This document shows, in pieces, positions 33,716-43,850 of a DNA stretch of 64,000 nucleotides. The notes beneath the pieces were generated by a model. The model made no database searches, was not told the origin of the DNA, and saw only the letters and a program-made list of their open reading frames with translations. The stretch is from Flavobacterium sp. MC2016-06. Its GTDB lineage: Bacteria > Bacteroidota > Bacteroidia > Flavobacteriales > Flavobacteriaceae. The stretch lies in NCBI RefSeq assembly GCF_009711165.2, contig NZ_WMID02000023.1, positions 18,672-82,671 on the forward strand, read 5' to 3'. The position numbers were made by a program, and so were the translations under genes. The stretch's first letter is position 1; the number at the start of each line of letters is the position of its first letter.

Positions 33716-34993
33716 ATGACTTTTCAAAATACGCGCGAATTCGCAAAGCAACTCGATTCTCAAGACACTTTAAATCATTATCAAGAACAGTTTATATTTC
33801 CAAAAGTAAATGACAAACGCGTTATTTATTTCACAGGAAATTCTTTGGGTTTACAGCCAAAAAGAACCAAAGCGTATATTGATGAAGTGATGAATGATTG
33901 GGCAGATTTAGCTGTCGAGGGTCATTTTTATGCCGAAAAGCCTTGGTGGGATTATCAAGAAAGATTTGCAGAACCGTTGAGCAAAATTGTTGGCGCTTTA
34001 CCATCAGAAGTTACAGTAATGAATACGCTTACAGTAAATCTTCATTTATTAATGGTTTCTTTTTATCAGCCAAAAGGGAAACGTTACAAAATTATCTGCG
34101 AAGAAAAAGCTTTTCCATCAGATCAATATATGTTTCAAAGTCAAGTACATTTTCATGGATACAAACCAGAAGATGCCATTGTAGAAATTAAACGTCGCGA
34201 TGGCGAACACAATATTCGTCTAGAAGATGTTTTAGCAAAAATTGAAGAAGTAGGAGATGAGTTAGCTTTAGTGTTAATTGGTGGAGTAAATTATTATACA
34301 GGACAAGTTTTTGATATCAAAACCATCACTGCAGCGGGACAAAAAACGGGTGCAAAAGTAGGTTGGGATTTAGCACACGCTGCAGGAAATATAAAATTAG
34401 AACTTCATGATTGGAATGTAGACTTTGCTGCTTGGTGCAGTTATAAATATATGAATTCAGGACCAGGAAATGCTTCTGGCTGTTTTGTTCACGAAAAACA
34501 TCATAATAATTCAGACCTTCCTCGTTTTGCGGGATGGTGGGGACATAACAAAGAGCGACGTTTTAAAATGGAACCAACTTTTGATCCTGTTCATGGCGCA
34601 GACGGATGGCAGATTAGTAACTTACCAGTACTTTCTTTAGCGCCCTATTTAGCTTCGGTAGATATGTTTGCAGAAGTTGGAATGGACGCTTTAATTGCTA
34701 AAAGAGATCATATTACTTCTTATTTGGAATTTATTTTGCATGAAATTGATAAAGAAGTAAAAGGTAATTTCGAAATTATTACGCCTTCAAATCCTGCAGA
34801 AAGAGCTTCGCAATTATCTGTTTTTTTACATGGAGAAGGAAGAAGCTTATTTGATTATTTAATGAAAAACGGTGTAATTACAGATTGGCGCGAACCAAAT
34901 GTAATTCGTCTGGCACCAGTTCCGTTATATTGTTCTTATGAAGACATGTACGATTTTGGACAAATACTTAAAACAGGAATTTTAGAAAAATAA
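33716..34993 (+). CDS. kynU: Kynureninase
   Basis: A 425-residue PLP enzyme that cleaves kynurenine or 3-hydroxykynurenine to (3-hydroxy)anthranilate and alanine in tryptophan catabolism. Recognised from YFTGNSLGLQPKRTKAYIDE, EGHFYAEKPWWDYQE, GWDLAHAAGN (PLP-binding Asp) and WCSYKYMNSGPG with the Schiff-base Lys, then RFAGWWGHN and REPNVIRLAPVPLY. Its pathway partner kmo lies 15 kb downstream, not in the same operon. A weak promoter is presumed in the AT-rich 50 bases before the ATG. Confidence 0.96.
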   Translation: MTFQNTREFAKQLDSQDTLNHYQEQFIFPKVNDKRVIYFTGNSLGLQPKRTKAYIDEVMNDWADLAVEGHFYAEKPWWDYQERFAEPLSKIVGALPSEVTVMNTLTVNLHLLMVSFYQPKGKRYKIICEEKAFPSDQYMFQSQVHFHGYKPEDAIVEIKRRDGEHNIRLEDVLAKIEEVGDELALVLIGGVNYYTGQVFDIKTITAAGQKTGAKVGWDLAHAAGNIKLELHDWNVDFAAWCSYKYMNSGPGNASGCFVHEKHHNNSDLPRFAGWWGHNKERRFKMEPTFDPVHGADGWQISNLPVLSLAPYLASVDMFAEVGMDALIAKRDHITSYLEFILHEIDKEVKGNFEIITPSNPAERASQLSVFLHGEGRSLFDYLMKNGVITDWREPNVIRLAPVPLYCSYEDMYDFGQILKTGILEK

Positions 34994-35266
34994 AAAAATA
35001 AAAAATATTTATTTCTCGCAAAGCCTCTAAGTTTTGTTTCACGCAGATTTAAAAAGATTAAGCAGATTTTTTTAATCATTTTAATCCTGTAATCTGTGGC
35101 TTAAAAACTTTGCGACTTCGCGGCTTTGCGAGATTTAATAGAACAAAAACTTATAAATAGTCCGCTTACATCTTCTAATCATATAAACTTTCTAGAAAAT
35201 CATGTAATAAGTTATAGAGATATTAGGCTTTACTTTGTAGTGTAATAAACTTAAAAAACTACAATC

Positions 35267-35686
35267 ATGAAAGCTTTATATATATTAATTGTTGCGTTGT
35301 CTATCGTTTCTTGTCAAAATCAGGGGAAAGCAGATATTAACAAAGCTAAGCAGGCAAGTATTGACTCTATGAAAGTTGAAGTTAATAAACAAAGAATTAT
35401 TGATTCAATGAAAGTAGAGATGGCTGCTTTAGAACAAAAAAGAGCAGCAGAGCAAAAAGTTGTAGTTGTACGCCAAACAGATGGAACAGCAACTGCAGCA
35501 CCAGCTAAGAAAAAAGGCTGGAGTTCTACCGCAAAAGGTGCTGTAATTGGAGCAGGAGTTGGTGCAATTACTGGAGCAGTTGTAAGTAAGAAAAAAGGAG
35601 AAGGAGCTATTATTGGCGGATTGGCCGGAGCTGGAGTTGGTGCCGGAACAGGAGCGATTATAGACGGTAAGAAGAAAAAAGAATAG
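35267..35686 (+). CDS. Glycine-zipper lipoprotein
   Basis: A 139-residue lipoprotein. The signal ends in the lipobox LSIVSC (Cys16). A coiled, charged region (about 20-65) contains the short duplication IDSMKVE...IDSMKVE. The C-terminal half has a Gly-zipper (GAVIGAGVGAITGAVV, then GAIIGGLAGAGVGAGTGAII), two membrane-inserting helices similar to SlyB/OmpA-linked Gly-zipper proteins. Likely an envelope protein on the periplasmic side or outer membrane. Function unknown. The 273 bases upstream hold CTTTGCGAC-type degenerate repeats and no gene. A strong symmetric terminator follows. Confidence 0.8.
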   Translation: MKALYILIVALSIVSCQNQGKADINKAKQASIDSMKVEVNKQRIIDSMKVEMAALEQKRAAEQKVVVVRQTDGTATAAPAKKKGWSSTAKGAVIGAGVGAITGAVVSKKKGEGAIIGGLAGAGVGAGTGAIIDGKKKKE

Positions 35687-35711
35687 AGAGACTTTAAGTC
35701 AAATAAAATAT

Positions 35712-35745
35712 AAAAGCCCCAGACTAATTTTAGTCTGGGGCTTTT
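35712..35745. terminator. Bidirectional terminator
   Basis: Perfect 15-base arms AAAAGCCCCAGACTA / TAGTCTGGGGCTTTT around an ATTT loop, between the convergent lipoprotein gene and the 599-residue ORF. Confidence 0.92.
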
Positions 35746-35773
35746 AAGTTAATTTAGCTTTGTTTATCTTATT

Positions 35774-37573
35774 TTAACTCGGTATTTTTATCGCCGTTAA
35801 TTCTAATTTATAAAAAACGAAATCATTTTTGATTTTATCAGAATCGACTTCAAAGTAAAGTGTAGACGAAAATAAATCTTGATAATAATTGATTCCGTCA
35901 AGAAGATTAGTTTTAAAAGTATTCCATTTTTTAAGCTGTGCATTCGTAATTTCTCCTGAAATATTTTCGATTTCATTTTTAAAATACTGAATGTACATTT
36001 TTAATTCTTTCACAAATAAATTAGGGCGATCTGCAGTTTGTAATACAGATTTACCTCCGTAAATGTGCTGTAACATATTTTTTAAAGAAACTTCCTGATC
36101 AAAATAAGCCATATTCGGACCTGGGCAAATAACAACTCCCTGTGCCTGCCCTTTTATTTTAATGTCATTCTCTAAATAAGAGGCATTGGCCAAACCTACA
36201 CACAAACAAGACTTTTCGGTGATTTGAGCTTTTGATTTTTCAAATGTTTCTGGCGAGATAGTTTCTTTAATGCTCTCTAATTCTTCCAGTTTTATGTCTT
36301 GAAATTTCTTAGAAGCAGAACAAATTCCTTGCGGATCATATTCTTTACTTAAAGCTAAAAAACGTTTTGGGCAAGAACTTCCAGCCTTGTTTTCTTGAAC
36401 ACGTTTTAGTTTTAAAGTTTCATTTGTTGTTCCTCTCAAAGTATTAAACGGAACTCCCAAAGGCGAAATATGACTTAAATACAAATCTTCTTCTTTGGCT
36501 TTTATCAATAAATTTCGTGTAGCTTGATCGACAGAAGTAGCTTCTGGAACTAATAAAAAAGGAGTTCCCCAGCCAACAGAATCTACATTGTAAATGTCTA
36601 ACAAAAAATCATGTTCCTCAGAAGTTCCTACACCGCCCTGCACCGAAATTTTTAAATCTAAAGGCTCATTTGGGAAAGTTTGATTTTTTAGCTGTAAAGC
36701 CTTAATCATAAGTTCGTGGGACGATTGTACTAATTGTTCTTTTTTTTGCTTGAATTCCTCCAAAATAGTTCCTAAAAGTAATCCTTCGGTAGCAAATGCA
36801 TGACCGCCGCAGTTTAATCCAGATTCAATACGGTATTCAGAAACCCAAAGCCCTTTTTTGGCTAAAAAATTGCCTTGAATCATCGCTGATCGATAATCGC
36901 TTACTTTGAGAATTATTTTCTTTTTAAGCTGATTGTTTTCATTCGGATAAAAATCCGAGAAATTCTCAAAATAACTGTAAAGTCTCGGATTCATTCCAGC
37001 AGAAAGTACAACAGAAGATTCTAGATTGCTTTTTGCAAATCCTCTTAAGGCTGCGTGAGCATCATTAAATTCAATTGGAAGCTGTGTGTTTTTATCAAAA
37101 TTATCCTTATCCAGTTTAGTCATGATATTAACATCGATTTCTCCTGTCGAAAGATGTGATTCGATGTAATGCTGAATGTTTTCTTTAAAAGAAATTCCAT
37201 CTTCTAATAAATTCTGAAAACCTTTTTTAATGTCTGAAGTATTAGGCAGCATCGCCATAAAATTTTCTAAAGCCGTTTTGCTTTCTGCTAATTCTGTTTT
37301 AAAAATTTCGAATTTTTCTTTTACAATTTTATCAACTAAGTTCAGATAAGAAGTAATTCTTTCAGCACGATAATCGTGAAATTTTTGACTTATTTCTTCG
37401 TAAGGAAAATTGAATTTTTTGCTGTAAAAATTTCGCATTTTTTCAATCAAATCATCATCGGCAATAGATACAACAGACGAAATGCCATATTGCGCCACTC
37501 TAATCGGGCTGTCAATCGTATAGGCAAGTCCCATTACAGGAATATGAAAAGTATGAAGAGGTTTTTTTGTCAT
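35774..37573 (-). CDS. Unrecognised 599-residue protein, possibly TIM-barrel/flavin-like
   Basis: A large soluble protein I cannot assign to a named family. Residues 8-35 (IPVMGLAYTIDSPIRVAQYG) and the central SGLNCGGHAF, ISVQGGVGTSEEHDFLL and GWGTPFLLVPEA segments recall nitronate monooxygenase / enoyl-reductase FMN barrels, with a glycine-rich phosphate-binding-like loop. Cysteines cluster late: GSSCPKRF, GICSASKKF, KSCLCVGLANASYL and VVICPGPNMAY, which could bind a metal or cluster. A helical region (40-150) is inserted after the first strand. No signal peptide. It is monocistronic between an AsmA-like gene and a terminator. The barrel assignment is a weak inference; it could be a new enzyme family of Flavobacteriia. 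Confidence 0.6.
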   Translation of the reverse strand: MTKKPLHTFHIPVMGLAYTIDSPIRVAQYGISSVVSIADDDLIEKMRNFYSKKFNFPYEEISQKFHDYRAERITSYLNLVDKIVKEKFEIFKTELAESKTALENFMAMLPNTSDIKKGFQNLLEDGISFKENIQHYIESHLSTGEIDVNIMTKLDKDNFDKNTQLPIEFNDAHAALRGFAKSNLESSVVLSAGMNPRLYSYFENFSDFYPNENNQLKKKIILKVSDYRSAMIQGNFLAKKGLWVSEYRIESGLNCGGHAFATEGLLLGTILEEFKQKKEQLVQSSHELMIKALQLKNQTFPNEPLDLKISVQGGVGTSEEHDFLLDIYNVDSVGWGTPFLLVPEATSVDQATRNLLIKAKEEDLYLSHISPLGVPFNTLRGTTNETLKLKRVQENKAGSSCPKRFLALSKEYDPQGICSASKKFQDIKLEELESIKETISPETFEKSKAQITEKSCLCVGLANASYLENDIKIKGQAQGVVICPGPNMAYFDQEVSLKNMLQHIYGGKSVLQTADRPNLFVKELKMYIQYFKNEIENISGEITNAQLKKWNTFKTNLLDGINYYQDLFSSTLYFEVDSDKIKNDFVFYKLELTAIKIPS

Positions 37574-37667
37574 TTGTTATTTAATATTAAAAAACAAATG
37601 TTGAAAAAAATAGGAACTTAAAACCTGATATTTATCAGGTTTTAGTTTTTTCATTTCCACATTTTTA

Positions 37668-37825
37668 TCATTCTGAGGAACGAATAATTTTCGTAAGAAA
37701 CTCTACCTGAATCGATAAAGTAATATTGTTTAGAAACGATTTCGGAAATAAGCAGCAATTTTAACACTGCTAGACTGAAATACTTTGAAGAGTTTCTTGC
37801 GAAGATTCTTCGTTCCTCAGAATGA
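37668..37825. repeat. Long inverted repeat of the GAGGAACGAA family
   Basis: Arms of about 37 bases at 37668-37704 and 37789-37825 (starting TCATTCTGAGGAACGAA and ending TTCGTTCCTCAGAATGA) with a few mismatches and an 84-base loop. Together with a small hairpin AAAACCTGAT / ATCAGGTTTT at 37620-37643 it makes up most of the 37574-37929 gap, which has no ORF. Confidence 0.82.
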
Positions 37826-37929
37826 CAATATTGTGAAGAATGACAATAGAGTAATTTCGAGTTCTAAAATTTTACGATAAAAAATTAGTGAAAATTCGTG
37901 TAATTCGTGGCAAAAAAAAGATTAATACC

Positions 37930-39486
37930 TTAAATCAAAATCTTCTTCAAAGATGCTGCAATGCTTCGCCACAAAAAGTTGTAGAATGATTTTTCCTTAA
38001 TTCTTTCAATTTCAACATCGGTATTTTTTGCTTTATCCTTCGAATCGTTTTTGACTAATAAATTGACAATAGCAGATTTTAGTTTGGCTTCTTTTTCTGG
38101 ATTTTTCTTTTTGTATAATTTTACTTTAAGATCTTCATAATCCAAAACAGCATTTCCCTTAGAAATAGCATCATTTCCATAAAAGTTAAAACGATATTTA
38201 TTAAAAGTTCCGGTAAAAGTACTGTTCATATAAGGTTTGCTGAATTGAGTCATGGCAGCAACGTTAAAATTCGATATAATTCCTTCAATATGAAAACTGT
38301 CTTTAGTATCTAAAATATTAAAATTCCAATTGACATTTAAAGGAGAATTTTTCATGAATAAACAATGAATTTTAATTTTCACATCGTCCGTTTTTTTCAA
38401 ACCAAAACCACTCTGAAGATTTGTTGCCTGCAGATTAAACCGATCAAAATTTAAAACTCCAGGACCTTTTGTAAAATCAATTTCTTCTTCATAAACTAAT
38501 TTAGATTTCAGCACTTGCAGTGTATCAACTTGCAGTGGAAATTTAATATTTCGTAATAAATGATTGTAAAGATATTTTTTGCTTAAATCATCTTTCGGGA
38601 TTTTGTTTCGGTACACATTGGCATCAACATGATTCATGACAATCGAATTGGCTTTAAAGAAAAAGCGATCGTTTTTAAATCCCCAGCCCATTTTGTTAAT
38701 TTCTGCAGAATCTAATTGTATGGTGTAAATATCTTTTTCTGTCTGTAATTGACGAACAAATTCTTTGCGGCTATATTGCGGAATTGCCGTAAAATGATTG
38801 ATTTTTAGAAAGTTATTTTCTGTGCTGATTTTGTCAATATTAATATGGTAAAAAGGATTGGGCTTGTAAAAAAGACTATCGCAGATCAATGTGTATTTTT
38901 CATAATGAAGCGGAATTTTTTCTTTTAATGTTGCATCAGTAATTAAAATGCCTTCCAATTTCAAAATGATTTTTTTGATACTAAAAATAGGTTTGTTTCC
39001 ATTTAAAGAAACTACATTAACAGTTCCGTCATTTAAATAAATGTTAGAAACTGCAATTATTTTTCTAAAAGGTTCAATGATTTCTGTTTTAATACTTGAG
39101 CTATTGTTCAACAGTTTTTCGCCTTTTTTGTATAAAATCACGCGAGGTTTATCGACAACAATACTTTCTGCCTGAATGACATTCCTAAAAACTAAATCCC
39201 AAATATTAAAATGTTTAATTGTAATGGATTCTATTTTAGAATAAAGCCCGTTTTTACTGTCTTTAGGCTGGCTTCTTGGGTGCACCAATAAAGTTGTTGC
39301 ATAAATGTTACGCGACAAAAGACTGACTTCTACTTTTTCATAATGAATATAATAAGCAGTTTTGTTTTTCTCGTCGATAATAATAGGCAATTGTTTTTTT
39401 ATCCAATAATTGAGACCAATATTGAGTAAAATCACAAAAATAAAGACTGAAATTACGGCGATTGCTATTTTTTTATAGATAGACAT
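37930..39486 (-). CDS. AsmA/DUF748-like membrane-anchored protein
   Basis: A 518-residue protein with one N-terminal transmembrane helix (about 7-27) and a long beta-rich periplasmic domain. The layout (short cytoplasmic start, anchor, then YWIKKQLPIIIDEKNK and repeated beta segments) resembles AsmA-like/DUF748 bridge proteins, which span the periplasm and may move lipids. Sequence similarity is weak, so the family call is tentative. It ends with a helical KKNPEKEAKLKSAIVNLLVK tail. It is divergently oriented to the penicillin acylase gene, with 117 bases between the start codons. Confidence 0.58.
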   Translation of the reverse strand: MSIYKKIAIAVISVFIFVILLNIGLNYWIKKQLPIIIDEKNKTAYYIHYEKVEVSLLSRNIYATTLLVHPRSQPKDSKNGLYSKIESITIKHFNIWDLVFRNVIQAESIVVDKPRVILYKKGEKLLNNSSSIKTEIIEPFRKIIAVSNIYLNDGTVNVVSLNGNKPIFSIKKIILKLEGILITDATLKEKIPLHYEKYTLICDSLFYKPNPFYHINIDKISTENNFLKINHFTAIPQYSRKEFVRQLQTEKDIYTIQLDSAEINKMGWGFKNDRFFFKANSIVMNHVDANVYRNKIPKDDLSKKYLYNHLLRNIKFPLQVDTLQVLKSKLVYEEEIDFTKGPGVLNFDRFNLQATNLQSGFGLKKTDDVKIKIHCLFMKNSPLNVNWNFNILDTKDSFHIEGIISNFNVAAMTQFSKPYMNSTFTGTFNKYRFNFYGNDAISKGNAVLDYEDLKVKLYKKKNPEKEAKLKSAIVNLLVKNDSKDKAKNTDVEIERIKEKSFYNFLWRSIAASLKKILI

Positions 39487-39603
39487 TTATAGTATTGATT
39501 TTAAATACATAAATTTAGACTTTAAAAAAGAATGTTTCTTATATGATTTTATCTTTAAGTTACATCATTTGACAATCCTTTATAGTATTATACTTTTTTG
39601 AAT

Positions 39604-41991
39604 ATGAGAAAAATTAAAAAAATTCTGCTGGTTTTATTAGTCTTGATTGTTGTTCTTGCGATAGGTTTATGTGCCTATATTTTTCATTTGAAACCCAAAT
39701 ATGAAGGCGAGGTACAATTGAAAAATCTAGAAAAAGAAACCACAGTTTATTTTGATGATTTTGGAATTCCTCATATTTATGCCGATTCAGAAAAAGATGC
39801 AATGACGGCTTTAGGTTATGTGCATGCGGAGGAAAGATTATGGCAAATGGAATTATTGCGCCGAATTGCACCTGGAAGATTGTCGGAGATTTTTGGTTCG
39901 GTAGCACTTAAAAATGATAAATTCTTTGCAGGAATCGGGATCGAAGAGGCATCGGCAAAAGCCATAGCTAAATTAGATAAAAACAGTCAGAGTTATAAAA
40001 TGACAATGGCTTATTTAGACGGAATTAATCAGTATTTGGAAGAAGGCACTACGCCAATAGAGTTTACGCTTGTTGGTGTAAAAAAAGAAAAATTTACGAT
40101 AAAAGACGTTTATAATATTTTCGGTTATATGTCTTTTAGTTTTGCAATGGCGCAGAAAACAGATCCGTTATTGACAGATATCCGTAATAAATATGGCGAC
40201 GCGTATTTGAAAGATTTAGGAATTAACGGAGAATTTAATACTACACAGCTTAAAAGTTCTAAAGAGAATTTAGGCGAATATACTGAGATTGCAAAATCTG
40301 TTGCAGCATTGCTGGATAAATCACCAATTCCGCCATTTATTGGCAGTAACAGCTGGGTTGCAGGTCCGCATAAAACTAAAAGCGGAAAAGTAATTTTTGC
40401 AAACGATCCGCATATCGGATTTTCCCAGCCGGGAACTTGGTATGAAGCACATTTGGTTACGCCAAAATTTGAATTGTACGGCTGTTATCTGGCAGGAACT
40501 CCATATCCGTTATTGGCACACAATCGTAATTATGCATACGGATTGACGATGTTTGAAAATGATGATATTGATTTTTATCAAGAAAAAAATAAAGCGGGTG
40601 ATGCATCTCAATATCAAACGCCAACAGGTTTTAGTACTTACGAAACTAGAAAGAAAACAATCAAAGTAAAAGATACTTCGGATGTTGTGATGACAATTAA
40701 ATCGACCCGACACGGACCAATTATGAATGATGTTTTGGAACATTTGGATAAAAAGAATCCAATTACCATGTCTTGGACTTTTACTCGTGAACCTATTCAA
40801 ATTCTAGATGCTGTTTATGGACTTTCGCATGCTAAAAACAAAGAAGATTTTAGGAACTCGGTAAAGCTAATTGCAGCGCCGGGATTAAATGTTATGTATG
40901 GTGATGCTAAAGGAAATGTGGCTTGGTGGGCAACAGGAAAATTATACAAACACAATAAAGGCGTTAATTCGTTTTTAATTTTAGATGGTGCGAGCGGTAA
41001 AGATGATATTATAGAATATTTAGATTTTGATAAAAATCCTTCATCCGAAAATCCAAAATGGGGATATGTATATTCAGCAAACAATCAGCCCGAAGCAGTC
41101 GATGGTTATTTGTATCCAGGATATTATCTGCCAGAAGATCGTGCAAAAAGAATTTCGTCTTTAATGGATTCAAAATCAGATTGGGATAAAGAAGCGATTA
41201 GTAAAATGATTTATGATAATACATCGTCAACTGCTCCAATTACAGTTCAGAACTTGATTGCAAGTTTAAACAGTAGTACTCTTTCTGCAGAAGAAAAACT
41301 GGCTCTAAACATTTTAAAAACTTGGCAAGGAACAAATAATCTAGAAGATGCAGCGCCAACGATTTACAATAAATGGATTTATTTGTATCTGAAAAATTGC
41401 TTTGAAGACGAAATGGGCGAGGACAATTTTAATTTGTTTCTAGGAACTCATATCGGAAAACAAGTTATTGCCAGACAAATTGCTAATGAAAGTTCGGTTT
41501 GGTGGGATAATATTAAAACCAAAAATGTAAAAGAAACTAGAAGCGAGATTGTTTCAAAATCATTTCATGATGCAATAACTTCACTTCAAAAACAATTAGG
41601 CAATCAAATTTCAGATTGGAAATGGGGCAAAGTTCACACGGTTGAGCATGAACATCCGTTAGGGAAAGTGGCAGCTTTGCGCGGACTTTTTAATGTTGGG
41701 CCTTTTGCTTCGCCGGGATCAAATGAGGTAATCAATAATTTGTTTTTTGGATTTAACAAAGAAGGTAAATATCATGTAAAAGGTGGTCCGTCAACAAGAA
41801 GAATTGTAGATTTTTCGGATATAGAAAATAGCTGGAGTATTCTGCCAACGGGACAATCTGGAAATCCGTTTAGTAAACATTACAGCGATCAGGCAGAAAT
41901 GTATAACGCTGGAAAGTTTAGAAAAATGAAATTGAATAAAGAGGAAATCGTAAGAACTTCTACTAAGCTGGTTTTTAAACCTGAGAATTAG
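39604..41991 (+). CDS. Penicillin acylase family protein (Ntn hydrolase)
   Basis: A 795-residue periplasmic amidase precursor of the penicillin G acylase / acyl-homoserine-lactone acylase family. It has an N-terminal signal-anchor (about 6-26), an A-chain region with DDFGIPHIYADSEKDAM and GYVHAEERLWQMELLRR, and an autoproteolytic site before Ser248 in IGSNSWVAGP, which becomes the B-chain nucleophile. Oxyanion-related segments (NDPHIGF, HNRNYAYGLTM, TRHGPI) follow. It is processed into two chains after export. The substrate could be acylated amino acids, antibiotics or signals. ATG 39604 is chosen; the frame also opens at a TTG (39598) two codons earlier. No promoter was identified. Confidence 0.9.
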   Translation: MRKIKKILLVLLVLIVVLAIGLCAYIFHLKPKYEGEVQLKNLEKETTVYFDDFGIPHIYADSEKDAMTALGYVHAEERLWQMELLRRIAPGRLSEIFGSVALKNDKFFAGIGIEEASAKAIAKLDKNSQSYKMTMAYLDGINQYLEEGTTPIEFTLVGVKKEKFTIKDVYNIFGYMSFSFAMAQKTDPLLTDIRNKYGDAYLKDLGINGEFNTTQLKSSKENLGEYTEIAKSVAALLDKSPIPPFIGSNSWVAGPHKTKSGKVIFANDPHIGFSQPGTWYEAHLVTPKFELYGCYLAGTPYPLLAHNRNYAYGLTMFENDDIDFYQEKNKAGDASQYQTPTGFSTYETRKKTIKVKDTSDVVMTIKSTRHGPIMNDVLEHLDKKNPITMSWTFTREPIQILDAVYGLSHAKNKEDFRNSVKLIAAPGLNVMYGDAKGNVAWWATGKLYKHNKGVNSFLILDGASGKDDIIEYLDFDKNPSSENPKWGYVYSANNQPEAVDGYLYPGYYLPEDRAKRISSLMDSKSDWDKEAISKMIYDNTSSTAPITVQNLIASLNSSTLSAEEKLALNILKTWQGTNNLEDAAPTIYNKWIYLYLKNCFEDEMGEDNFNLFLGTHIGKQVIARQIANESSVWWDNIKTKNVKETRSEIVSKSFHDAITSLQKQLGNQISDWKWGKVHTVEHEHPLGKVAALRGLFNVGPFASPGSNEVINNLFFGFNKEGKYHVKGGPSTRRIVDFSDIENSWSILPTGQSGNPFSKHYSDQAEMYNAGKFRKMKLNKEEIVRTSTKLVFKPEN

Positions 41992-42056
41992 TAGTATTTA
42001 CTTTAAAAGAAAAAGCTAAAATAAATTGCATATTTTTGAGACTCAAACTCCAATTT

Positions 42057-43754
42057 ATGTATAAAAAAATTACGCTTTTTGCTTTAGTTATTTCGATTTC
42101 TGGAATTGCTGTAAGATTTTGCACTGTTCAATATCCTATAATTTATAAAATATTAAAATGCTTCAATTATGATTTGTGTGGAGTAAATCAAATTTTTAAG
42201 ATAACAGATACAGATCTTAATGTGTTCTTTAATCTGGTTCTTTTTATTGGAGCAATTGTCTATTTTTTATCTAAAGAAAAAGAGACAAGAATACTGCGAT
42301 TTTATTTTACAGCCTTATTTTTAGTATTGGTTATTTATTTTCCTTTAGTATTAGGTTATTATATTTATAAATTTAAACTAGAGGTTGAATTTGTTTTTTG
42401 GTTTTGCTTAAGCATTGGTCTGCGAATTTTTGTGGTGTATTTTTTATATAAAAGCATACATTATCTAAATCAATTAAAAACGTTAGATAGCAATGTGTTT
42501 CATCCTTCAAAACCAATTGAAATACCTTATGTTACAGCAAATAAAAGAAGTAGATTATTCCATTTAATAATAGATTTTGCAATTTTTATTGTTATTATAG
42601 CGCCTCTTTTGACCGCTGTAAAATTTCATGAAATTTCTGATCTTTTTGGAGCAAACAGCATAGTAGAAAATCAAGTTTTAAGCAGTGTAATTCTAATTGT
42701 TTTTAGTACGATTTTTTATTTTATTTCTGAAACTCTTTTTGGTACTTCACCAGCTAAGGGTTTAACCGAAAGCCGTGTAGTGGATTATGAAGGATTAAAA
42801 CCAAGTACTCGTGCTGTTTTTAAAAGAACATTATGCAGAAGTATTCCCTTTAATCCTGTTTCTTTTTTATTTAAAGCTAATTGGCATGATTCTCTTTCTA
42901 AAACACAAGTTGGTAAAGAAAAAAGAACTGGAATGAATGGGTATTGGTATTTTCTTTTAATACCGATATTTATATTGACTATACATGAATTGGATGTTTT
43001 TAATAAAGAGAGTGAAAGAATAAGAGATAAAGAAATAGCTCTTAGATCGTATAATGAACAAAGGGCTGACTTTTTGTATGCTTTAAAAACATTAGACACC
43101 AATTCTGTCTTCCAACTCAATCATCGAGACTATTTAGATAGTGATAGATTTTTAAAAGTAGAAAACATAACAGAAAATGAAGTCGAATTTTCTATTTTCG
43201 ATGTAAATCATGTAAATGATACTAATTATTCGAACTATACTATTCCTGATATAGAAGATGGATATTACGAAAGTGACGATGTAAAAATTAAAGTTAAAAA
43301 AGAGGATCTTCAAAAATTAATTGCTTCGCAAAACCAATCGCCTCAATATTATCAAGATAAAAAAGAACAATTTAGAGGGATAACCAATATTCCGCTGCTT
43401 TACCGCAGTTATATTACGAATACGTTTCAACTGAATTCTCCTAATTTAGAAGTTAGTCATTCCTATTTTTCAAATAATTCATGGGCACTCGAAGTAAATA
43501 ATCTAGGAATTGATGCAGAAATAATTTCAATCGTTTCAAATAATAAAAATTTAAGCTGGAAAAAAAGTGATTTCCCAATGTTAATTCCACAAAATGGAAG
43601 ATTTATTTTAGAGAAAAATTTTAGTCCAAATGAATATAACGTTAAGCTGACAATGACTATTAAAGACAATTTAGACAGAAAATTTGTTTATGATGTTTAT
43701 GTAGTTTTAGATTATATGAGGGTTGTTTATGTCAAGGTGAGGCTGAGGAAATAA
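42057..43754 (+). CDS. RDD family membrane protein
   Basis: A 565-residue membrane protein. The N-terminal half has about eight hydrophobic segments. The RDD-like part (about 170-260) includes RLFHLIIDFAIFIVI and the conserved ETLFGTSPAKGLTESRVVD plus TRAVFKRTLCRSIPF, in which Asp/Arg patterns mark the family. A helix near 305 is followed by a soluble C-terminal domain (about 320-565) with no recognised motif. Transport activity has been proposed for some RDD proteins; none is proven here. The ATG is at 42057; the apparent TTG start at 42036 falls in a -7-like TATTTTTG (42031-42038). Confidence 0.75.
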   Translation: MYKKITLFALVISISGIAVRFCTVQYPIIYKILKCFNYDLCGVNQIFKITDTDLNVFFNLVLFIGAIVYFLSKEKETRILRFYFTALFLVLVIYFPLVLGYYIYKFKLEVEFVFWFCLSIGLRIFVVYFLYKSIHYLNQLKTLDSNVFHPSKPIEIPYVTANKRSRLFHLIIDFAIFIVIIAPLLTAVKFHEISDLFGANSIVENQVLSSVILIVFSTIFYFISETLFGTSPAKGLTESRVVDYEGLKPSTRAVFKRTLCRSIPFNPVSFLFKANWHDSLSKTQVGKEKRTGMNGYWYFLLIPIFILTIHELDVFNKESERIRDKEIALRSYNEQRADFLYALKTLDTNSVFQLNHRDYLDSDRFLKVENITENEVEFSIFDVNHVNDTNYSNYTIPDIEDGYYESDDVKIKVKKEDLQKLIASQNQSPQYYQDKKEQFRGITNIPLLYRSYITNTFQLNSPNLEVSHSYFSNNSWALEVNNLGIDAEIISIVSNNKNLSWKKSDFPMLIPQNGRFILEKNFSPNEYNVKLTMTIKDNLDRKFVYDVYVVLDYMRVVYVKVRLRK

Positions 43755-43774
43755 TCATAATCTTTAAAAAAAAT

Positions 43775-43817
43775 AAACTCCGATACTGCAGATTTAAAAG
43801 CTGCAACATCGGAGTTT
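43775..43817. terminator. Bidirectional terminator
   Basis: Outer stem AAACTCCGAT / ATCGGAGTTT with an inner TGCAG / CTGCA stem, between the convergent RDD and serine hydrolase genes. Confidence 0.88.
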
Positions 43818-43850
43818 CTTAAATAATTGATTGTCGTTTTTTGATACTTA

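Noticed and set aside
35020..35135. Region with CTTTGCGAC-type words before the Gly-zipper lipoprotein gene, considered as an ncRNA
   Set aside because: Degenerate words of this kind recur in several gaps here without a consistent fold, so no specific element is called.
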